From Patescibacteria group bacterium (lineage in GTDB: Bacteria > Patescibacteriota > Minisyncoccia > Phycocordibacterales > BOKC01): a stretch of DNA of 64,000 bases. Position numbers and translations under genes: made by a program. Positions 56,743 to 64,000 of the stretch are shown in pieces. Position 1 is the stretch's first letter. Every line of letters starts with the position of its first letter. Location of the stretch: positions 28,300 to 92,299 of the forward strand of contig BOKC01000003.1 of NCBI GenBank assembly GCA_016860785.1, given 5' to 3'. The notes under the pieces were generated by a model, which was not told the DNA's origin, did not search any database, and saw only the letters and a program-made list of their open reading frames with translations.

Positions 56743-56800
56743 ATTCTACCCAAAACAAAAGAAAAATCAATAAAAATCGGGCTCCCTGCGGAAGCCCGAT
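56743..56800 (-). promoter_or_regulatory. Terminator and promoter between two cassette genes
   Basis: ATCGGGCT (56776-56783) pairs with AGCCCGAT (56793-56800), ending the 56829 gene with TTTTTATTG. The T-run passes into -35 TTGATT (56765-56770), then after 16 nt -10 TAGAAT (56743-56748) for the 56380 gene. Confidence 0.7.
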
Positions 56801-56828
56801 CTAGAACTACTTGTTGTTTGAGACACTC

Positions 56829-57371
56829 TCACCCGACAACAAAGAGAACAGTTGTGCTTGTTTCGATCTTGTCGGTGGCAAAGGCGCAGACGATTTCCGG
56901 TTGCCCAACTGAATCTGTTGAGAGGGCGAGAATCATCGGAATTTGGGCGCTAGGGACTTTCACACCTTTCATTCCAATGAACGTATGCGTCTCGCAGAGA
57001 TCTGGATGTTGCTCGGCGATATCTGTCACCAAAGCCGGATGGCAGAGACGGAGCTTCCCTCCAAAAACACAGCACCTTGCTGCCTCCTCGCAGAATCTCT
57101 GATAATTGATTTCTTCTTCTGTGATCCCGAGCATCTCGGGCGTAATCCCGATAATGTCGACTTTTTCGTCCCTCCCGGGTTGGATGACATCCTCCACACT
57201 GAGTAGGACACCCACCACCCAGACGTTGAAGTCGTTGTTGCCTCCTTGTGTTTTTTTTCCAGCTTCTCTGATCACCACCTCCCTTCTTACAGCTTGATTG
57301 AGTGGAATCTTTCTTCTTCTGACGTCCGTGCCATTGAGGCCACCCATTCTGAAGACCCCCATTTTAATCAT
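56829..57371 (-). CDS. Hypothetical protein (GC-rich cassette)
   Basis: 180 residues (MIKMGVFRMGGLNGTDVRRRKI...). No family recognised. It has beta-rich segments (NDFNVWVVGVLLSVEDVI, PSAQIPMILALSTDS) and a Cys pair ARCCVFGG. ATG 57347 with GGGGG before it is a possible alternative start. TTGACA-17-TAATAT promoter upstream, terminator downstream. Confidence 0.62.
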   Translation of the reverse strand: MIKMGVFRMGGLNGTDVRRRKIPLNQAVRREVVIREAGKKTQGGNNDFNVWVVGVLLSVEDVIQPGRDEKVDIIGITPEMLGITEEEINYQRFCEEAARCCVFGGKLRLCHPALVTDIAEQHPDLCETHTFIGMKGVKVPSAQIPMILALSTDSVGQPEIVCAFATDKIETSTTVLFVVG

Positions 57372-57417
57372 TGAAACCGAGAGACAATCTCGATTTATCT
57401 TGTGCGTTCCACGGAAG

Positions 57418-57446
57418 ATATTAATCCAAATTTAGTTTCGTGTCAA
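57418..57446 (-). promoter_or_regulatory. Consensus promoter of the 56829 gene
   Basis: -35 TTGACA (57441-57446), 17-nt spacer, -10 TAATAT (57418-57423) on the minus strand. The remaining gap up to 57551 holds no other gene I can support. Confidence 0.78.
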
Positions 57447-57551
57447 AAACCCCGACGTTTTTTAAATAAGAAGTTTTAGTTAGAATTTAATTACTCGGCT
57501 TATAAGCGACGTAGTTCGCCAGCTAATGAAGATAAATTGGTTACTAAATGT

Positions 57552-57800
57552 CTAAAAACTCACTAATACCAAGACCTCCCTATCACTAACTTGTAGAGTA
57601 CCACCGGCAATCGGATATTTTTCTTCGCCACCATCGGTTTTTTCTATTATTAAATCACCCTCTTTAAGTAGAGAAATTAAAGGCGCATGTTCAGGTAAAA
57701 TTTGAAGTTCCCCTGTTTTACTTGGTACAATAAGCGACTTGGCATCGCCGACAAAAATTTCTCGATCTATTGCGAATACGCGAAGTGGAAAGGAATTCAT
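57552..57800 (-). CDS. atpC: ATP synthase epsilon subunit, one-domain form
   Basis: 82 residues equal to the N-terminal beta-sandwich of epsilon (VPSKTGELQILPEHAPLISLL, YPIAGGTLQVSDREVLVLV). The C-terminal two-helix domain that inhibits ATP hydrolysis (about 45-50 residues) is absent. Last gene of the atp operon. Confidence 0.93.
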   Translation of the reverse strand: MNSFPLRVFAIDREIFVGDAKSLIVPSKTGELQILPEHAPLISLLKEGDLIIEKTDGGEEKYPIAGGTLQVSDREVLVLVSF

Positions 57801-57812
57801 AAAGTTTCAAAA

Positions 57813-60141
<2,329 letters not shown>

Positions 60142-60142
60142 A

Positions 60143-61654
60143 TCAAATTTTTATCTCTCCAAGCGCTTTTCTGATTTCTTCTTTTGATTCGTCTGTTAAG
60201 TCTCTTGAGTTTCTTATTATCTCTAGAATTTTTGGATGATTGTCTTCCATGTGTCTAACAATTTTATCTTCAAATTCCCGGACTCTTTCCAGAGGAACTG
60301 AATCAAAATATCCTTCATTTACTGCAAACAAGATGACCACCTGATTTTCTAAAGGCACTGGTTTGTATTGGCTTTGTTTTAAGATTTCCATCAGTCTCTC
60401 TCCCCGGTCAATTTTAGCTTTGGTTTCTTTGTCCAAATCTTGAGCAAACTGGGCAAAAGCTGCAAGTTCTTGAAATTGCGCCAAATCGAGTTTTAGTTTG
60501 GCAGCAACCTTTTTCATAGCTTTGGTTTGTGCGGCCGAGCCGACGCGAGAAACGGAAAGTCCGATATTAACTGCTGGCCTCTGACCTTTTGAGAACAAAT
60601 CAGATTCAAGATAAATTTGACCGTCGGTTATGGAGATGACGTTTGTTGGAATATAAGCCGAGACGTCGCCAAGCTGGGTTTCGATTATTGGCAGAGCAGT
60701 TAAAGATCCGCCACCTTTTTTGTCGGAAAGTCGAGCGGCACGTTCAAGTAATCTTGAGTGTAGATAGAAAACGTCTCCCGGATAAGCTTCGCGTCCGGGT
60801 GGACGGCGGAGAAGTAAAGCAATTTGTCTCCAAGCCCAAGCGTGTTTTGAAAGATCGTCGTAAATTATTAAAACATCCTTACCTTTGTCCCGAAAATATT
60901 CTCCCATAGAACAGCCAGCGTAAGGCGCAATGTACCAAAGTGAAGCTGGTTCTGAAGCGTTTGCTACAACAACAATCGTAAAATCCATAGCCCCTCTCTC
61001 CTCTAATTCCTGGACAAATTTTGCAACCTTCGAAGCTTTTTGACCAATGGCAACATAAATACAAATTGGTCTTTTATCCTCCGGTTCGTTTAATTGGTTT
61101 AAAATCGTATCTTGTGCTAGAGCTGTTTTGCCAATCTGTCGGTCACCAATAATAAGTTCTCTTTGCCCGCGACCGATTGGAATTGCCGCGTCAACAACTT
61201 TAATTCCTGTTCCAAGTGGTGTATCAACACTTTGTCGGTCAAAAACCGAGGGCGCTGGTCTTTCAATTGGCAAAGTTTTCATGTTTGCTGGCAGACTTGA
61301 TTTTCCATCTATCGGCTTGCCGAGTGGATTTAAAACTCTACCCAAAATTTCTTCACCCACAGGGACTGACAAAACCTTGCCAGTCTTGCGCGCGATATCA
61401 CCTTCTCTGATTTTTGTATCTTCGCCTAAAATTACCGCGCCGATAGCATATTCTTCCAAATTTAAAACCATAGCCGGTATGGCATCTTCACCGATTTCAA
61501 TCATTTCGGAAAACAAAACGCCGGGCAATCCTTCAATCTGTGCCACTCCATCTCCGACGCTTATGACTTTGCCAATCTCTTCTCCAGATCCGGTGTCTGT
61601 TAGACCCTCAAGCTCTTTCCTTAAGATGTCAAATGTGAAGTCGTTTTTATTCAT
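60143..61654 (-). CDS. atpA: ATP synthase alpha subunit
   Basis: Non-catalytic nucleotide-binding F1 subunit, 503 residues: Walker [32 protein letters not shown] and the alpha signature [26 protein letters not shown] [14 protein letters not shown]. Overlaps atpH by 8 nt. Confidence 0.99.
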   Translation of the reverse strand: MNKNDFTFDILRKELEGLTDTGSGEEIGKVISVGDGVAQIEGLPGVLFSEMIEIGEDAIPAMVLNLEEYAIGAVILGEDTKIREGDIARKTGKVLSVPVGEEILGRVLNPLGKPIDGKSSLPANMKTLPIERPAPSVFDRQSVDTPLGTGIKVVDAAIPIGRGQRELIIGDRQIGKTALAQDTILNQLNEPEDKRPICIYVAIGQKASKVAKFVQELEERGAMDFTIVVVANASEPASLWYIAPYAGCSMGEYFRDKGKDVLIIYDDLSKHAWAWRQIALLLRRPPGREAYPGDVFYLHSRLLERAARLSDKKGGGSLTALPIIETQLGDVSAYIPTNVISITDGQIYLESDLFSKGQRPAVNIGLSVSRVGSAAQTKAMKKVAAKLKLDLAQFQELAAFAQFAQDLDKETKAKIDRGERLMEILKQSQYKPVPLENQVVILFAVNEGYFDSVPLERVREFEDKIVRHMEDNHPKILEIIRNSRDLTDESKEEIRKALGEIKI

Positions 61655-62048
61655 GGCTGGCTTGTATTATTTTTTCTAATTTCCTTAATTTTCCCCTGTA
61701 AGAGGTGTCGATTAAATATTGATTCCCTAGAAAAACCGAAAGCCCTCCAATCAAACTCTCATCGATACTTTCTTTTGGAACATACCCTCTAGCTTTCAAT
61801 TCAGAATAAATTTTTTCTCTAGTTTTTTCTTGAATCGGTGTTGCTGAAATAATCTTGGCGATTGGCCCCATCCTCTCGGCCCAAGCTCGGGAAAATTCGC
61901 GCAAAATATCTCCAGCTAATTTTACCTCGCCTCTTTTTTGTAATATGAGCTTCAGTTTTTTTGCCTTGTCTTTTATCTCCGCTTCGGATGAGGCGGATGT
62001 AAGCACTGACACCAAAACTTCCGCGTATTTTTTAGGACTGTTTCGCAT
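61647..62048 (-). CDS. atpH: ATP synthase delta subunit (short)
   Basis: Peripheral-stalk subunit linking F1 to b. 133 residues, shorter than the usual 177; the conserved C-terminal part is present ([29 protein letters not shown]). The N-terminal helical domain is reduced. Overlaps atpF by 17 nt and atpA by 8 nt. Confidence 0.9.
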   Translation of the reverse strand: MRNSPKKYAEVLVSVLTSASSEAEIKDKAKKLKLILQKRGEVKLAGDILREFSRAWAERMGPIAKIISATPIQEKTREKIYSELKARGYVPKESIDESLIGGLSVFLGNQYLIDTSYRGKLRKLEKIIQASHE

Positions 62049-62553
62049 AATCCATTTTTTCCAATTGGTTTAATACTTCTTCTGCTGCTGTATCTTGATC
62101 TTCTGGTTTAGTACTACGAGAAAGCAATTTTTCAGCAATCAAAATGGCTAATTTTTTCATTTCGGTTTTGCCATTAAGAACGGCTCTGTTTTTCTCCTCT
62201 TCCGCTTCTCTTTTTGCTTTATTCAATATTTTTTCAGATTCCAGACGGGCGAGGGTGATTGCCGCTTTTTCTTTTTCTATCGCAGTACTTCTTGCGTCAA
62301 TCAAGATTTTCTCTGCTTCACTTTTAGCTTTTTCAATTTCTCGGTGCCGAGCTTCATTTATCCTCTCTATTTCCCTTTCGGCTTTTTCGGTTAGGACCAA
62401 GCCACGCTCAATCTTATCTTTCCTAGATTCAAGATGCTTGGTGATTTTTTTGAAAACAAACCTATTGAGCAACCAAAGTACGATCAGAAAATTGATCGTC
62501 TGTGCAATTAATATTTTCCAGTCAATTCCAAGATTACCCAATAAATCTCCCAT
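62032..62553 (-). CDS. atpF: ATP synthase b subunit
   Basis: Peripheral stalk, 173 residues: one N-terminal TM helix (LIAQTINFLIVLWLLNRFVF) then a long charged helix (KIERGLVLTEKAEREIERIN...). 9 nt after atpE. Confidence 0.95.
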   Translation of the reverse strand: MGDLLGNLGIDWKILIAQTINFLIVLWLLNRFVFKKITKHLESRKDKIERGLVLTEKAEREIERINEARHREIEKAKSEAEKILIDARSTAIEKEKAAITLARLESEKILNKAKREAEEEKNRAVLNGKTEMKKLAILIAEKLLSRSTKPEDQDTAAEEVLNQLEKMDYAKQS

Positions 62554-62562
62554 AAGAAATTA

Positions 62563-62790
62563 TTAAACAAATTTAATAATCAGCGCTACTACCAGAGCAT
62601 AAATAGCGATAGCTTCAGCAAAAGCGATAGCCAAAATCATTGCGGTCTGGATTTTTGGCGCGGCTTCTGGATTTCTACCGATTGACTCCATTGCTTTACC
62701 GGCGAGTAAACCGATTGCTATGGCTGGACCCAATGCCCCAATTCCGATAGCTAAAGCTGATGCTAACAACCTCATTGATTCTACTTCCAT
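62563..62790 (-). CDS. atpE: ATP synthase c subunit
   Basis: Rotor-ring proteolipid, 75 residues, two TM helices joined by GRNPEAAPK. The ion-binding Glu is in [11 protein letters not shown]; helix 1 ([12 protein letters not shown]) has no Gln and no Ser/Thr follows the Glu, so a proton rather than Na+ ring is predicted. Confidence 0.97.
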   Translation of the reverse strand: MEVESMRLLASALAIGIGALGPAIAIGLLAGKAMESIGRNPEAAPKIQTAMILAIAFAEAIAIYALVVALIIKFV

Positions 62791-62893
62791 ATTGTTTGTT
62801 GTAATTATTAATTAATAAATTTTTTAAACGACTTTTTATAATTAAAACTATCATGTATCTAAAACTGATACTCTAAACTCCATACCCTATTCA

Positions 62894-63664
62894 TTAATGT
62901 TCCATTGGCTCCACCTCTGTCGTCGCTACCTTTAAGAAGACCAATGTCAGCATGGCAAATACCAATGCTTGGATGAAGCCTACAAAATATTCAAGGAAAA
63001 AGAAAGGCAAAACCCCGAAACTTACAGATAGCGGTAAAAGGGAGAGCATAATAATCAGAAGGACTTCTCCGGCAAAAACATTACCAAACAGACGGAAGGA
63101 GAAAGAAAGTACTTTAGCGAATTCCCCGATTATTTCCAGAATTCCGACAAAAAAATGAATTGGGCCGTGTTTTATATCAATAAATTTTGACACTTGTTTA
63201 AAAAATCCTATCTTTTTAATGGCGTAAATATGGACGCCGATTACTGCGACAATGGCCAAAGCAAAAGTAGTATTAAGATCTGCTGACGCCGGTCTGAAAA
63301 GAGGAATAAATTCTTTATGCCCATGAACATCCGCAAAAACTCCAATTGAACCAATACCGGGCATTACCCCGAGCCAGTTATTGAGAAGTATGAAAAAAAA
63401 TATTGAAGCGACAAGAGGAAAAAAGTTTAAAGCTTGTTTTTTGTCACCGACGACTTGAGTCATGAAAGATAGGGCTCCGTCAATTGCTATCTCCGCAATG
63501 CTTTGAGCTTTACCCGGCACTAATTTTAGATTTCTCACCATTAACATCCCCCCTCCAACCAGAAGAATTCCGACGATGATCGATAAAATAATGCTGTTTG
63601 TGACAGCAAACCCTAGAATGTAAAAAATTGGCTCTGCTTGTAAACTTATGTGGATTTTTTCCAT
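62894..63664 (-). CDS. atpB: ATP synthase a subunit
   Basis: Proton channel subunit, 256 residues, about six TM helices. Conserved Arg in LSFSFRLFGNVFAGE, and FRPASADLNTTFALA. First gene of the operon (a-c-b-delta-alpha-gamma-beta-epsilon). 103 bp separate it from atpE, containing a CTCTAAACTC-like stretch related to the repeats elsewhere. Confidence 0.97.
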   Translation of the reverse strand: MEKIHISLQAEPIFYILGFAVTNSIILSIIVGILLVGGGMLMVRNLKLVPGKAQSIAEIAIDGALSFMTQVVGDKKQALNFFPLVASIFFFILLNNWLGVMPGIGSIGVFADVHGHKEFIPLFRPASADLNTTFALAIVAVIGVHIYAIKKIGFFKQVSKFIDIKHGPIHFFVGILEIIGEFAKVLSFSFRLFGNVFAGEVLLIIMLSLLPLSVSFGVLPFFFLEYFVGFIQALVFAMLTLVFLKVATTEVEPMEH

Positions 63665-63707
63665 AAATTAAAACATAGGCAGGACTAAACCTGTCCGATT
63701 TTGAAAA

Positions 63708-63713
63708 ATTATA
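63708..63713 (-). promoter_or_regulatory. -10 box of the atp operon promoter
   Basis: TATAAT on the minus strand about 44 nt before atpB; the -35 (CTTTTT/TTTTTA) is weak. A small GGAC/GTCC hairpin (63674-63699 area) lies in the leader. Confidence 0.5.
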
Positions 63714-63797
63714 ACATAAGGCATAGAAATAAAAAGTGGAAAAATTACGCCTTTTTCAGTATACTTGGCTAGTTCACAGTGTAATCATGTTTTTATC

Positions 63798-63873
63798 GGG
63801 CCCTTAGCTCATCTGGTAGAGCGCCGCATTTGCAATGCGGAGGCAAGCGGTTCGAGTCCGCTAGGGTCCACCA
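63798..63873 (+). tRNA. tRNA-Ala (anticodon UGC)
   Basis: Acceptor GGGCCCT/AGGGTCC, D arm GCTC...GAGC, anticodon stem CCGCA/TGCGG with loop TTTGCAA, T arm AGCGGTTCGAGTCCGCT, encoded CCA. A TATACT box lies about 40 nt upstream. Confidence 0.96.
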
Positions 63874-63900
63874 AATTTGATTTGACGAAGAACGCAACCC

Positions 63901-63997
63901 GCGCGCTGCTCTGCCGCGCGCATGGAGTGGCATTTCCGCAAGGAAATGCCACGGCTTTCTGAATTCCCCCGCCAGAATTCCCGCCGCTATGCGGCGG
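63901..63997. repeat. Cluster of GC-rich hairpins at right edge
   Basis: Three stems in 100 bp: GCGCGC (63901-63906)/GCGCGC (63916-63921); GTGGCATTTCC (63927-63937) and GGAAATGCCAC (63942-63952) with a GCAA tetraloop; CCGCCG (63981-63986)/CGGCGG (63992-63997). GAATTC occurs twice. REP-like; no gene seen. Confidence 0.6.
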
Positions 63998-64000
63998 TTC

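Noticed and set aside
63765..63962. 65-aa plus-strand frame at right edge
   Set aside because: It covers the tRNA-Ala gene and hairpins.

Overview
This window reads as chromosomal DNA of a Candidate Phyla Radiation (Patescibacteria) bacterium, most likely a Parcubacteria/Paceibacteria lineage. I infer this from several things seen together. The coding DNA is AT-rich, and most native genes start after A/T-rich leaders without a Shine-Dalgarno (SD) site. Housekeeping proteins are trimmed: an AspRS without GAD domain, an AlaRS without C-terminal domain, and a one-domain ATP synthase epsilon. Families common in CPR genomes are present (DUF5679 zinc ribbon, DUF5671 membrane protein, a membrane-anchored baseplate-J-like protein beside a PilM/FtsA-like ATPase). 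I cannot place it to species.

Layout, left to right. Positions 1-19,240 are a nearly unbroken minus-strand block. In transcription order it holds alaS, the PilM-like and baseplate-J-like genes, then infA-rpmJ-rpsM-rpsK-rpsD-rpoA-rplQ-rplM-rpsI, grpE-dnaK-dnaJ, trpS, aspS, scpA-scpB, a D-Ala-D-Ala carboxypeptidase, mraY and a partial ftsW. Positions 19,300-28,200 carry an FMN reductase, DNA repair and nuclease genes (UDG, MGMT, PD-(D/E)XK, ATP-cone/Mrr), mltG, a large membrane protein and a sigma-region-4/HARE-HTH protein. Positions 28,250-41,980 hold leuS, ychF, sugar metabolism (ROK kinase, PGI/PMI, an interrupted phosphomannomutase) and two divergent cation/proton antiporters. Positions 42,000-57,400 hold a tRNA-Ala beside a strongly structured element, pyrD-pyrC, a Ca-type P-ATPase, a desaturase, rarA, a Cys-rich exported protein, a methyladenine glycosylase, a PRTase, fba, glpX and tRNA-Pro. 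Positions 57,552-63,664 are a complete F1Fo ATP synthase operon (atpBEFHAGDC order in transcription), followed by tRNA-Ala(UGC).

Two things stand out. First, about a dozen GC-rich single genes (20078, 22027, 34052, 37885, 38393, 42439, 43568, 48628, 52718, 56380, 56829) are scattered among the AT-rich native genes. Most have a recognisable sigma70-type promoter, often starting TTGACA, a strong SD site, and a strong hairpin terminator; they look like imported mono-gene cassettes using a different expression grammar from the native genes. They include the whole visible pyrimidine set (pyrD, pyrC, a pyrE-like PRTase) and a fatty-acid desaturase. Second, small palindromic or direct repeats occur both between genes and inside genes. 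They form in-frame peptide insertions in leuS and rarA, split a phosphomannomutase, and overlap the start of glpX and the 5' end of tRNA-Ala(GGC).

No CRISPR array, rRNA, integrase or transposase gene was seen.
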